Shown: piece after piece, positions 33,837 to 46,433 of the stretch | Layout of the letters: each line of letters starts with the position of its first letter | Position numbering within the stretch: the first letter of the stretch is position 1 | From: Neckera pumila | Taxonomy: Eukaryota; Streptophyta; Bryopsida; Hypnales; Neckeraceae | Direction of reading: 5' to 3' | Length of the DNA stretch: 64,000 bases | Assembly: GCA_963969595.1 (NCBI GenBank) | Contig: OZ018418.1 | Coordinates: 9,181,001-9,245,000 of the forward strand | Position numbers and translations under genes: made by a program | The notes under the pieces: generated by a model | The model's input: the letters and a program-made list of their open reading frames with translations, nothing else | The model's database searches: none | What the model was told of the DNA's origin: nothing

Positions 33837-36800
33837 AGCTCCAATTTTCTGGATAGTGATGATTTTCTGGACTCAAAACACTTCATTGATGAAGTGTGTA
33901 TTGAGCAGAAGAACTCAAGAGGAGCTTTTTCCTCTCGGAAAGGCAAAGAGCATAGGCCCATCATTATCAATGACGGTGAGGCTTGCAGTGAAGATGACAC
34001 TGCTATAGATTTGATCAAAAATCTTGTTCCGTCGGAGAACGCGGAGCCTGTTGTATTCAAGTTGACCCCAACAAATGCTGCTGGGTCTGCTGGCTTTATA
34101 GAGACCAGCGACATGCGAGGTTCCTTCCATACCTCGGCACAATGTGGTTAGAGTCCCGTATCTGGAAGATGGCAGACTTAGAAGAAGAGAAAGGCAGCTT
34201 CGACTCCAAAGATGGGTCCAAACCATCAATGGGTAGTTGATTTGCTTTGGAAAAATCATGAGGCAGATAAGAGGCTTCATCTAGAGCAGCAAAAGGAAAA
34301 TAAGAGAGCCCGTTAGGAATTAGCTATGGAGACTAAAGAGATGATGAAGGATCTTGTGAAAGAGTTTTTCTTCCAAGCGCGGCCTATGCTCACACACGAC
34401 CCGACAGCGCAGTCTCTTTAGTTGCAGATTGACAGCCAGCCTCATAGAACAGCCACCAATGTGCGGCATGTCCATGCCGGGTCAAAAAACCATTTTGGAT
34501 TGAAGACCACATCAAATGTTGCTATTGCATAGCCGTCAACATCATCTCTTGTTCATGACCGTATGTTGCGGGATGACCGAGACCTTGAGGATTTGGAGGT
34601 GGAACAGTTACAGGGCCCTGAGATTGATATTTCCTGAGGTTGTTCCCTGTGATTCTCTGCCTCTCAATCAACTCGTTTCAAGTTCAATTTCTATTTGCAT
34701 GCGTCTTTTGGTTATGTCTAATTTTCATGCAAACATTTTGGCTAGTGGTTATCCGCTGAACATATTGTAGATGTACCTCTCTGTGAGAGTTTATGTAATA
34801 AATGTATTTCTTATCATTTGTTTCATGTCCACTGCCAACCTTGCAGGCCAAGTTTCTGGCTCCACTTGTATGCCACTTTTACCCTTGGATGCTGTTGGCT
34901 TTGCTCAAGTCCCTGTTTGTGAGGCTGTCTGCAATGACTTATTGCATCCAAATGATGACTCTTTGATAGACATAGTTGTGACTAGTTTTGAGTCAACCGA
35001 CTACGAGAAGGATCTTGTCAATGCTGCGGAGACATCAATGGGCCTAGGTGGAGACAATATACCAGATCATGAATTCATGAAGATTCACATTCTCGCTTCC
35101 AAAACGCTAGCGACAACAGTCGTATCTTCTCCAAATCATGTGGCATGGGACTTAGTGCGTATTCTTTCTACTATGCTCTTTTCCTTTTGTCTAATGAACT
35201 TGTATATGCTCAAAATTTTTACACTGCCATGCTTTAGTACTTGAAATGTTATAGACAGTTTACTCAATTAATTGTCTACAAATTTTGCTATAAATCTGGA
35301 ACAAGGTAGCAGTGAGACAATAGGCCAAGCGGAGAGCATGGAACATCCATTCAAGTCTGGGGTTGCACAAAAGTGGCTTAATGTCATCCTAGATCTGAAT
35401 GGGGTGCTCTGTATATGTGAGGATAAGAAAAATCTTGCAAGAGAGAAACAATACATCCAATCCGATGAGGCTGACTTTCAATTAGAACACTTCTTCTTTG
35501 ATTTGAAAAGAGTCACTCTTCGTCCCCATTACAAGACCTTTCTTTGGGAGTTGTCCTCCTTTGCAAACGTCTCAGTGTGGACCTCCATGAAGAGGTCCAC
35601 GGCCATATGCATTTCCAATCACTTGTTTAGTGGCATAGAACCCCCAACTTATGTCTTGGGACAAGAACAGTGCAACATTCTCAAGTGCAAGGGGAGGTCT
35701 GCAAAGTTTGTAAATTACAAGGTGAAGAAAACAAAGAAAGACTTGTTCATAAAATTGTTGAGCAAGTTGTACAAATCGCCAAACTTTATGTTCTCAAGGG
35801 ACAATACTATTAATGTGGATGATAGTCCAGCAAAGCACTTTACGAATGATCTTGTGAATGTTGTTTTGCTTGCCTAGTGGTCATATGAAGGATATGGAGC
35901 AATAAACAAGCTCTTAGTTGAAAATCTTATTCCTTGGATACGGCACTTGCATGTAGCAAAGCCCTTAGCATTGGATGTATTTTGGTTTAATAATATTATG
36001 GGGCGCTTGAACCATTCAAAAAATTTGGATAAAACCAAGTTCATGCAGCTTAGTGAGGTGCTTGACATCTCTAATGCGCTTTATAGTGAGTGGAGTGAGA
36101 GTTACCTTAGACAAAAATGGCAAGACTTAGAAGGTTTGGACAGAGCATAGCACACGGAGATCATGATGGATGGAAAACATAGCACCCATACATGTCCAAA
36201 TGCTGAAGTAGGTCCTTAATAGTTGATGTAGAGGTTTTACATAGTCATTAGTTTTTGACTTAATCAATTATATGTCACACAGTCAACATTAAATATATGA
36301 CTATTCTTAGTGGTTATCAAATGATTCCCTTGTTGTTGTGTATATGTATGTTTCTGAGTTGCTAAGGTTGATTGGTCACAGGCACCAGTTTTTAAAATTG
36401 GCTATGGGAGCAAGTGTGCTAAAATCGCTGATTCCTTCTCAGATTGTGGACAATTTGTCGTATCAAAAAGCAACTTACGGCACATCTTGTATTCTGTTGC
36501 CACTGGGCAATCAATAATGGATTTTTCAATGCTGCTCGTTGATGACGGTGTAGTGGACAGTCCGCCAAATGGTAGAAAGCCCCTTAACCTTGTTAGCTCT
36601 CCTTCGCCACTCAAATGTGGTTTCCAATCACTTTCACCATGGGATTGTAGTGAGGGTAATGCCGTGGCGCAACAAAAAATGTACAATGACGAATTCAACT
36701 ATCTAATTGCCACTGAGGTAAGTGAGTATTATTCTAAATTCCTGATTTGAAGTATATTTTAATGCTCGTTTGTCCTATGAAGTGCAAATGTTTGATTTCT

Positions 36801-38048
36801 ATTTGTCGATGTAGGAGGATGCGAAAGTACCAGAGCCAATTGTCATCAAAGGAAATGTGTCAGAGGAAGTGCCGCGAAATACTTGCAAGTACATGGAGAA
36901 AATTCATGCATCAGCGGTTGTGCGGCTTCCTTTGCCTCCATTCAAGAAACGGCTTGACTTAAGAGAAAGTGCATGACACATGATAGGCAACCTAGACTTC
37001 ACTGTGGTCCTCGTCCATGGGATGCTTGGGAGCAGAGATCCTTGAAAAAGCAAAGGCGAGAGACTGCCAATCAAAAGACAATACCAAATAATGGATATAA
37101 TCGAGGACCTGAGATATTGAAGGCACTTGAGATGTTGAAGATTAGGTCACACTTGTAGAACATAAGTTGTTAGTGGTGGGGTAGATACTGATCTTGTTCA
37201 GATTTTAGTGAGTGATATAGAGCTAATATTATGTAGGTAGGAAACAATCATATGTTGGATGATGCTCAAAATATACTAGGTACAATTGTGGATCAAAAAT
37301 ATTTGTTGCAATGTAGAAGTAGAAGAGTAGGAGAAACTTGTAGACTGTGTAGGATAGAGTTCTCTTCAGGAGAATAGAAAAGCATAAATGATTTTACTTT
37401 CAACTTGCAATGGTGGTAATGTCTCCAGCTCAGTTACCAAATAACTTGTACTTTGTTACAAATAATGTGAAAAGTTGTAAATTTTGGTGCTTCCACAAAG
37501 TCACATTTTGTAGTGATTGTGCATTCATTGATTCAATAAATCAACTTCTATAATTGTTTTTATTAAATATCTATACACTTTATTATTACTACAAGATATT
37601 TGGGAATTTTGGTACCACATGCGTGCTATGTGTGAAATTGTATTGCCTTATTATAATTTATAGAGATCAAATTCTCGTCAATTTATAATTTCTCTTCAAA
37701 TTTTTCTTCAATTTATCATTTGTAGTGCTTATTAAAACTCCCATTTTCCTATAAATCTCCCATTTTAATGAATATGATGTTGTTCATTTCATTGTTCTGT
37801 ATTCTAATTTCTCCTTTTTGTGTCTTTGTAGGAAAGCCAAGGAACTGAAGTCCTCTAAACGTGTTCCTTTTTTTGGCAATCTGGCCTTTTTTCGAAGCCC
37901 CTCCAATCCTTTTCAACTACCTATATATGCTGAGGCAATTTCTAGAGATTTAGTGCTTCGGAACCCTAGATCCACTTCTAGGGCCTCTACAATAGATCCT
38001 CGTATTCTTCACTTCATAGATGACTGTGCTGTGGAGTCAGACTCCTAG
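33837..38048 (+). pseudogene. gene C: coiled coil plus FCP1/NIF-type phosphatase-like gene, decayed
   Basis: Matches the 3' half of gene B. The first exon opens SSNFLDSDDFLDSKHFIDEV (gene B has ADFLDDAYSVDG at the matching place), then an acidic stretch and a helical region (LEQQKENKRAR, METKEMMKDLVKEFF). Next come an exon at 34847-35157 (GSTCMPLLPLDAVGFAQVPV), the phosphatase domain (35272-36150), an exon at 36382-36717 (donor GTAAGT), an exon from 36815, and a final exon at 37832-38048 ending in a basic/Pro-rich tail with TAG. In-frame stops: TAG at 34149, 34179, 34314, 34419, 34530 and 35875; TGA at 34635. Apart from the introns the frame is preserved. The ParB- and methyltransferase-like 5' half is absent, so this copy is 5'-truncated. 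Intergenic DNA follows to 38100. Confidence 0.6.
35371..36150 (+). other. FCP1/NIF-type HAD domain of gene C
   Basis: The four HAD motifs are recognisable in order. Motif I is VILDLNGVLC, with DLNG instead of the usual DxDGT. Motif II is VSVWTSMKRST. Motif III is a Lys in KKDLFIKLL. Motif IV is INVDDSPAKH. FCP1/SCP-type domains dephosphorylate Ser/Thr, classically of the RNA polymerase II C-terminal domain. Some plant members carry a DxNG motif I, so loss of the second Asp may reduce or alter catalysis (inference). One TAG (35875-35877) interrupts an otherwise open frame just after motif IV, followed by WSYEGYGAINKLLVENL. Confidence 0.7.
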
Positions 38049-38117
38049 ACATCAAATAGTGAGGGTAGTTTGACTTAAGAATTGAGACTATGCATGGGTG
38101 ATGTTATTTTCTAGTGG

Positions 38118-39060
38118 TTACTTGGATATTTTGTTTCTATTATATTTGTATATATGTTTTCCTTTGAGCTCTATATGAATGATTCTTGCAAAGAGACCCC
38201 TCTTGGCATCCCTTTGTAAACAATAAAAAAAATATGGAATGTGATGACTGTCACCGCTCAATAAAAGTATAGAGGGACTAACTGCTCCCTTTCCTAATTT
38301 ACTATCCACGATAAAATACATGGGGTGGGAGTGTCTCCTCTTGGTTTTGAATATGGCTAACCATGGTAGAAGAAATGTGTCAAGAAGAAGGCCCCAAGGA
38401 GAGACCTCTTGGTACCGAGAGGCCCCTAGTGCTGAACTTTGTCTTGTGACACAGAACCCTACCAATGCCAAACCCGCATCCATTTGTCAACTTTAATAAA
38501 AATTACAGAATGTGATCATTGTGTGGGTCCTTTGGTCCTCCCTGTACCGAGTTTCACCAACCAATAAACATAAAATGGAAAGGGAATGGGTCCCCGCGGA
38601 TTTGAATTTGACTAACCAAGATAGAAGAAATGTGTCAAGAGGAGGGCCCCGATGAGACCTTTCTCGGTACCGAGAGGGGCACAGTGCTGACCTTTGTCTT
38701 GCAAAATTCAACCCTACTTGTGACAATTAAGCATCCATTTGTGAACTTGAATAAAATTTATAGGTTGTGATCACGTTATGGATCCTTCGGATTTCAATAA
38801 CCAAACAAAAATATTGAGAGGGATGTGGTCCTACTAACTTTGATTTTGACTACCCTATTAAAATAAGGAGAGATGGGGTCTTCCCAATACCAAATTTAAC
38901 TAACCACAATAATATGAATGGAGTGGGATGGGGTCTAACCCTTGTGAGATTTTGGAATCCCTTTACTGGACTTCAATCCAGAGGATCAAAACAAGGCCCC
39001 CAAGGGGACCCTTCTTAGTACTATTCACGCCCCCACTGTTGACCTTGGTATTGCAACAAT
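38118..39060. repeat. two to three tandem duplications with GGTACC palindromes
   Basis: Segments 38118-38483 and 38493-38726 are diverged direct repeats (AGAAGAAATGTGTCAAGA, then GGCCCC and GAGACC, occurs in both). Each carries the palindrome: CCTCTTGGTACCGAGAGG at 38405-38422, and CTCGGTACCGAG at 38663-38674 within a longer inverted repeat. A third, badly decayed unit ends near 39010 with CTTAGTACTATTC at the corresponding place. Confidence 0.7.
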
Positions 39061-39986
39061 CAACCCGACTGGTGAAACATACAAAGGGACCCAATATTGA
39101 AACCAACCTTTGTATGTCCAATCCTCATACCAAATGAGTCAGATGCAGACCTCTAGCCATTCCCCCCTACCTAAGGTGGAGTCCCATTACACCCCATTTC
39201 CAATGCTCAACAAGCCGAGAAGTGGGACCCCTAAACCAACAATTTCAAATGCAAAGTGGACTTTCATAAGATAGGGAGGTATAGAAGCGACCATCTCCCC
39301 CTCCCTTAGTGTTTTTTTCTATCACCCTAATTATCGCATGAGTTCTTCTAAAACGGGAACCAAATGCGGTCCAAGCAATCCAAACAACATAGTTCATTGG
39401 TCCGATATTTGAAAGGCGTTTTTAGGGCATCCACTCATATTTATGGTTCAGCAATATGGAATTTATTTCAATGAAACATGCATAGTTTTTGAAACAGAAG
39501 TGTCACCTACTACCTTTTCATGTGTAATGACGACATCCAATTTAGAAAAGCCCCAAATTTTACAACAACACTATGTTACAAAGTGCGTGTAATGGATCTT
39601 AGGATGTTAGATTGCGGATACTAAATTTGCTTTTACAAAATCGCGGACACTAAGCCCTCAAAGACGATCTTTAGAATCACTGCTTGGACAATGCCTGAAC
39701 TGCTTCAATCTCAAGAAGTTTCCATTAAGGTTTCTAGTGAACCACTCCAATCACTATTGAGATCATCAATATAGATAGTATTAATATATTATACTAGTAG
39801 GTATTCTAAATTTGCCTAAAGCAATTAAACTTGATCAGACAGCATTCATTCAGGCCAATCCGGACCTTCTATATAAGTTACCTCCTCGAAAATGATGTCA
39901 ATGCTAGTGTCAATGTAATATCCCCCTTCCTTGAGCCAACTGTCGTTGTCATTTTCATAGCAATCACGTGACGGATTGGCCTAGAG
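39061..39986. other. intergenic, nothing recognised
   Basis: No gene or clear repeat recognised between the palindrome duplications and element Y. Confidence 0.35.
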
Positions 39987-42340
39987 TGTCGTATGCACAA
40001 TCCAAATGTAAGCATCCTCAATACAAAGATGTGCTAAAATAACACAAAATATCGTCCCAGGGAATTCTAGGTGTTATTGCAAACTAAGGTTATCCACATA
40101 TTTCTCCAAAACAAACCCCAAGCAATCCGTAATTCAATCTTTATATCCTTTCTCATTCAGGATAATACTATCTTCCGGAATCTAATCCGGATCTGTCCTT
40201 ATCCAGAATCCGATAACTCTCAATCGAAACTTTGGTTTTCTGTAACCTTGTTTTACCTTCACGGGGTCCACTGTTGGTCTTTTAGAGGGGTAGGGACTCA
40301 CCACTTGTAGTTCAAAACACACAAACACACACACAAAGACACACAACTCTCTTCCGGTATTGCTGCAGGGAAGAGGCAGATAATGATCCTCACAGCTCTC
40401 CAAATGATCCTTCCGGAAAATAGGTCACTCAAAATCGACTTTCTACTCCTTCACTACAACGATAGATCAAGTACCCGGAATCGGTAGCAACATTGTTCGA
40501 GACTCTCAGAATAATCCGGAAGTTGGTAGGCCTTCCAGTACAGCAACGACTTCCTCTTGGCGGGCGCTTACCTCCGCACGGGTTGACAGCTAGACTCGCT
40601 TCCGCTACCCAATCAACCGGATTACTACCCCAGCAGTTTAAAGACACAGCGCACTAATCCTCCTTCACAAATATAGAGTTCTCTCAAATGCCGACTACTG
40701 ATAAAATCCAGTTCACTTAGATCCGGACTTCTTCTCACCCGTCTTCCTCACACTTCAACACTCTTGCAAATACTCTTACTCATGCACATAGCCGGGTCCA
40801 AAAATATCCACAAGGGGGTCTTCAATTAAAGAAAGCAAAAGAACACAATCAAACTGCACTCTACTGAGCTAAAATGGAATGAGAGGGCAACAAGCCTGCC
40901 CTCCCTTTAAAACCCAAACTAAAAAGCAAAAAAGCAAAAAGGGCACATCCGAAAATCCAGGCAACCAATCAAACTAACACCCGAGATACCCGGGAAATCC
41001 AGGCCGTGCGGCCTCCTAAGAATCTGGAACTAGGTTCCACTTCCAAAAAACCCGAGAGGGAACGAATTCAAAACAACCAGACGAAAACCTATCAAGCTAA
41101 CTACTTCCTCCGCAATTTCTTCACGCTGCTCCCTCCCTTGGACAGTGACGACTTCATCGGCGTGCTCTTGGTTTGTGCCCGGGTGATGATTGTGCACCCT
41201 TGAGGCGGAATGGCCTTGTCTTCCGACTCCCTTCCGGTTTTGCATTCTTCTTCTTCATTGTTCGAAATCTCCAATGGAATTTTGTTGCTTTTGGGCGGAG
41301 AAGCTTGCTGCATGTCGGTGAAACTCTCCGGATAACTCTGAGCCGGATTCTTGATGGCTCCCAATGGTCCGACCAAGTTACAACAAACTACAGACTGGGT
41401 GTAGCAAAGATTGCAACTCTAGTTGGTCGAGCCAGCTCACCTGTAAGAAAGGTGAGTCTCGTTCCCGGAATCAGGTCTTTCGCCTTTTCCGGTGTTGAAG
41501 CTTCCGGAACTGTCACCACAGCTCTTGCCATCCTCACCGGAACAAATGTTCTGGTTCCCTCCTTTCTATGCGTCGGACCCCAGAACTTACTCTGCCCGGT
41601 ACTATCATTCCAGGCACCTAAATTGAATCTGGTTTTTTGAAACGAGTACATTTCCGCCCAGATGTCCTCCGTCCAGAGTTTGGGCTGGCCTTTCACAATC
41701 AATTGGTATTGATTTGGAACTCCTACTCCAAGTTCCGTGATGATCTCACCATTCTTCAAACTCCAAGGGCGTTGCAACAATCCGGTGCATCCTATCGTCT
41801 CTAAGTCCTCCTCTAAGTGCTTCCGGACTTCCGGATCCTTAGGAATCGCCGGAGACATCATCCGGGTCGATCCTGCCATAGTTTACTAACTAGCTAATCT
41901 AGTGCAATCGGCACCAACCTCACTGAGCTCTTCCTAGCGCGGTCCTAACTCACTACACTTTCACTCTCTAAGCGCACACCACAAGCAAAGAAGAAAGAGA
42001 TAGAAGAAATGAAAACTGTGCCCTTAAGTACTCGACGTTCGGTTGACAGTTCCCTAGGAGAATGGCTATGAGACCGTTCCCATAACGGTGCCCTAGGGGA
42101 TCTAGGCCGGAAGGCTACCGGTCGTAGGCTTTCTGGATACGGCTTCCGTCCTACGGCTTCCGTCTTAACCGGAATATTTATCCGGTTTAGGAATTATAAC
42201 AATCCAGGTATCAGCTATTTCTAATTTCCTTCTAGCTGACCCGGATTCTTGGACACTAATAACAAATTCAAAAAAATTAGACTATACTAACCCAGTTTTC
42301 TCCTATTTTCTATCTATTGGAGTTTTTGTATTCCCACACA
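39987..42340 (-). mobile_element. element Y: compact deletion derivative of element X
   Basis: Colinear with X at both ends and through the coding region, but without the 5.25-kb insertion and with an internal deletion. The minus strand begins GTGTGGGAATAC and the left end shares CAAAGATGTGCTAAAATAACAC with X. The 5'-like region retains TCCGGA-rich sequence and the motif GAGACCGTTCC(C)ATAACGG. It encodes only the accessory protein, no mobility enzyme. It is about 2.35 kb and probably non-autonomous. Confidence 0.65.
41101..41879 (-). pseudogene. element Y accessory protein with internal deletion
   Basis: Starts MAGSTRMMSPAIPKDPEVRK at 41879 and follows X through KGQPKLWTEDIWAEMY to GPTHRKEG, where it jumps to the C-terminal part (TRTFVPVRMARAVVTVPE). 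In X these two points are 1.1 kb apart. The join lies in the word AAGGAGG (minus strand; 41558-41564 on plus), which is present at both X breakpoints. The frame breaks near 41390 and resumes as AIKNPAQSYPESFTDMQQ, then EEEECKTGRESEDKA and a basic tail ending at 41101. It preserves the CAG codon that is TAG in X. Confidence 0.6.
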
Positions 42341-42349
42341 GAGCTCCAC

Positions 42350-42640
42350 TCCCCTGTTGTCCACCACATTGGCTCCCGCACCCACTCCTCCAAATCGCCT
42401 TTGTACTCGATGCTCATGCAATACACCGTGTGGCGGAATTGGTATTTGCAAGCTTTGTCCAACTCAAGTTCTCACCATCTCCTCGGCATAGAAGAGCTCT
42501 CACTTCATCTAATTCAAAAAAAAGGAGCTTCCCTTTCCTCCTCTTGACTTCCTCATCTACTTTTGCAAGATATTCACACAAATCAGACTTTGACTTTGGA
42601 AGGAAAGACATCTCAACCAAACTGGGTCCACCAGCAATTG
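42350..42640 (-). pseudogene. gene remnant, unrecognised family
   Basis: A minus-strand frame encodes EMSFLPKSKSDLCEYLAKVD, then EEVKRRKGKLLFFELDEVRA and LLCRGDGENLSWTKLA. Another frame continues the same composition (YQFRHTVYCMSIEYKGDLEE, then WVREPMWWTTGEW), so a frameshift or a very short intron separates them. The codon content looks coding. I do not recognise the family. It abuts the right end of element Y, which may have inserted into it. Confidence 0.4.
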
Positions 42641-44490
42641 ACTATGTAAGAAAATAAGGTAAAATACAATGAAACAACACTAGAAACAAAAAATGGAGGC
42701 CAAACATAAAAATGAGCTCCCCATTTTGAACCATTATCCTTCATCAATGAAAAATGAGCAGCAGTGAGTGGGATTAGACATCTTGAACACCTCCTCTCTT
42801 AATGAGGTGTCCTCCACCCCAAAACATCAAACCCAAACATCATGAAGAAAATTAAATCATTACGACATGTGTCATGAAGTAATTCAATGAGTAGACTTCA
42901 AGTGCATGACTGTAATAAGCAAAAATTTGCCCATAATCCGGGATAATGGGAACTTTTAGTGAATGAGGGTAACTATTGTGTATGAAACTAAAATTGAAAC
43001 TCGACGTCTACAAGGCTTGATGGGAATTCTACCTTGCTTAGTTTATTGTACTTTACTCTTCCCAACACTATACTGCTGAAAATACATGTTCTCCCTAAAC
43101 CTCAATGTCCCCACTATTTGCCCCCTAGACCCAAAACCCGTCTTACTGTTCAATGTGGCTCATGTCACTGGTTGTAGTACTTAGTTTTGAATATTCGATA
43201 TTCAGGTGCACCCCTGCACTCCCTGTATTCTTGTCCTTACCGCTTCAGATTCTTAGATGAATCCATTGATGAATTTATACTATACAATGTCATGGCGTTG
43301 TGCACTTCAAAGAAAAAATGCATATCTCCCATGTCCTCTTATTATTTGATGACATGGATTATACAATTTGTCCATTTCAGTCGGATAAGGTGATATGGCA
43401 AACTTATTGCTTTGTACCATGCGCCACCCTGTGTGGTTATATCCAAAGAGTTTGAGGTCCTCTAGTTTGCCCTTATGAACTCCCGCTCCAATGTAGTGAT
43501 GATAAGGTGAGTATTGTAGAACTTAAGTTTCAAACATCAGTTAGGAAGAGTACTGTTGCCTGAACAACAAGTAGTATTCCATGACGTTACACACTAGTAG
43601 TTTCAGTGCATGTAGTGGACAACGCAATACAAGATTTCCGTTTTTGTTCAAATTTAGAGTCTCTTCAATGAACTTGGATTGTTTAATGTCATTGTCTTGG
43701 AGGCAGTAATACTATTGATCTGTACTTCCATCATTATCCAACAAGCTTGACATCTTTGTGACAGTCATCATACATTTTTCTCAACCAGATGACATACTCC
43801 TCAATTAGCACTCTTGGATTTTTGATTTGCTTGGCCTTGCTACCACAAAATCACGCTTATGTGAGATTGCGGTCAATTGAACAAGCATTTTTTTAGTTCT
43901 AGGGTATTCTTTGATGAGTGCGTCGTCTGTTGTAGGAGGGGCATGATGAATGTCACAAGGATGGTGAGCTAGTTGGCATGTAATGCTAATAAGTGGAAGT
44001 TGATGCTTTCCAGGCTAAACCGAACCTTGACCCTAGAATCGCGGTTTAGGAAGTCTAATTGAGATCCTAAACTGCTGAATTAAACAATGATGCTCCACAT
44101 GTTCATTTGACCATGAAGGCAAAATCAAATAGAAGCACCTAAACAGCAAAGTTCGGGGTTGCCAATCTTAGACGACTTCAACCCAAAACTGAAATAGCAG
44201 GGTAATTCGTCAAACCAGAACTCCAAGACGGCAACCACAATATTTATACATTTTCAAGAAAAGATCAGATGTTCTTAATGTATTGATGCAGTTTAATTTT
44301 GTTGCTTGTCCCCATCTCTCCTGGATGAAGTTCGTAGGATGAACCTCTTACATCTAAACCTCTTTTTATCCTTTTTGTTACACAAGTAAAAGTAGCCTCA
44401 TACAGTTTCTTGCAAACTAGAAAGCTGCAGATGAAAGGTCCAGCAACTCTAATGGCAAAACTTGCCTTGAAGATCACTACAATATAATTC
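42641..44490. other. intergenic, nothing recognised
   Basis: Mixed-composition DNA without a convincing gene or repeat. Confidence 0.35.
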
Positions 44491-44835
44491 ATCCGTATTT
44501 TACATCCACTTTCATCCATATTTTTCATCCACTGTCATCCATATTTTTCATTCACTTTCATCCATTTTTCATCCACTTTCATCCAAATTTACATCCACTG
44601 TCATCCATATTTTTCATCCACTTTCATCCAAATTTTACATCCACTGTCATCCATATTTTACATCCACTTTCATCCACTTCCATCTCATTTTTCATCTAAT
44701 TCTTCCAATCCCTTTCATCCATTTATTCTAACTACTTTCTTTCATTCCTTCCATTTTTCTCACCCAATTTCAGCAATTTTCCGTAAAACTTCATCCATTT
44801 TTTGCTGAACTTTCATCCACTTTTCAATCCCATTT
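44491..44835. repeat. pyrimidine-rich minisatellite (TTTCATCCACTTTCATCC)n
   Basis: Irregular tandem repeats of TTTTCATCCACT(T/G)TCATCCA(T/A)AT(T), unit about 20-28 bp, with strong strand asymmetry (the plus strand lacks G). The most regular part is 44500-44680; copies degrade towards 44835. Open frames through it are composition artefacts. Confidence 0.8.
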
Positions 44836-45968
44836 TTTCAAATTTTTTTTCTTTTCCTTCCAATATTTATGCTCCACACTCACCAATCCCCGCTTCCTGC
44901 TCGCTACTCCCTGCTTGCTCCCCAGCATTCCCCCATTTTTAGCCTAAAGATTATCCTACCCCCTAATTTGGCATTTGAAAACCATTAAAACATAGAGCTC
45001 ATTGAACACCCAAAAGGGGTAAAATCCAATTCTTGGATTTTGACTTTTCTAAGAAAAGTAACAAGCCTATGCTCTTTAGTAGGTATGAAGGGAGTAAGAA
45101 AAGACATAATTTTGACCTCATTCCAAATTCGTATGCTCACGAGATGTTGGTCAATTCCATTGTAATCTTTAATTTTGCCTGTACAAAGAGAATTCCGTTA
45201 GTTTGGGCACTTCTGGCCATCTAAATGTCTTCAAACTTGTAGGAGTGTCTTATTAACATAAAAGAAGCTAATCTAATTTTTAGTGAGCGTTTATCGCAAC
45301 CTAGGTAATTTCTAGAAATTTCCCGTTGTAGGTTAAGGCGGTTGACTATTTGGAAAGGCATCTTTTGAAGATCAGAAAATTCCAAATTCTTTTGTAGAAT
45401 CTCTCATTGAATTCTACAAAAGGTGTGCAAGCCCATCTCTTGACTTTATATGATGGTCAAGGGAGTTTCTTCAATTTGCAAGCTAACAATTGGGATTTCT
45501 ACGAAAAGATAAAATTGATTGGAAATTTGAAATCTATCCGTGAACTGGCTTCTAAGGTTCTTACCAAGTTCTCTAAGACCAATTTTAGCTAAGTTTTTTC
45601 ACATGCATGGTAGCCTTAGGTAAGTTGGGCCTTTTACTAAATATCTGTAATTTGTATAATTTACGGATTTCTATCCTATTTATACGTGGAAATTGATTTT
45701 ATATCAGAAAAATATTCTATTTAGCACCAAATGTCTATAATGGCACATGACATACCTATTTAGATTTTATACCCTTTTGGGGGATTTTTATATATAAAAC
45801 TATGCTCAAAATAATTAAAAAAAAAACTAAAAAACTGTGAGTCCCAAGTGACAAATTGGGAATTCACAATCGTGTACATTTGATAGTTAGATTTGTGGTT
45901 GAATCTGGGTTTCTGAATAGCAAGAACATTCTATCAAAAAATGAGGATGCTTACATGAACATCATATT
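44836..45968. other. intergenic, nothing recognised
   Basis: No gene recognised. The frames near 45.0 and 45.4 kb are short and lack recognisable features. Confidence 0.35.
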
Positions 45969-46433
45969 CATTAAAATGGGAGGGTGGAGCCCTCTCAAAA
46001 AAATATTGCACTTTAGAACACATATTGATTGAATAAAAATGGGCTCTTATTATCTCCATAGTTACTTATTTAATTACTTCAATCTATCAATTTCCATTAA
46101 AATGAGAGTCTTGCAAAGAAATAAAAGTCTCCAAACAAATATTGCATCATTCAATATAAAAAACTCCATGTATTCCGCAACCAAATAACAATGAAAATAA
46201 TATCAAATACATTAATTACTTGTACATATTCTGCACCAGAAATGTACAACTCTAATTATAAACACTTAAAAACTTAGACCTAAAACCTCACATCTATGAG
46301 AACATAAAATATTACCCTTCTCCCACAGTCATGTAAAAAGCATACTCTAGACATCTAAAAAATAAATAGAACTCTAAAACATATAACTATCAACGTAGTC
46401 AGAACTTTATAAAATACCGGTCCATTCTTGCGT
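45969..46433. other. 3' flank of DUF7869 copy 2
   Basis: Contains CATTAAAATGGGAG at 45969 and TTTCCATTAAAATGAGAG at 46091, the same pair and spacing as in the 3' flank of copy 1 (9603 and 9726). The two flanks differ in length from the stop codon (about 466 and 802 bp). This supports an element boundary near or beyond these words. Confidence 0.5.
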
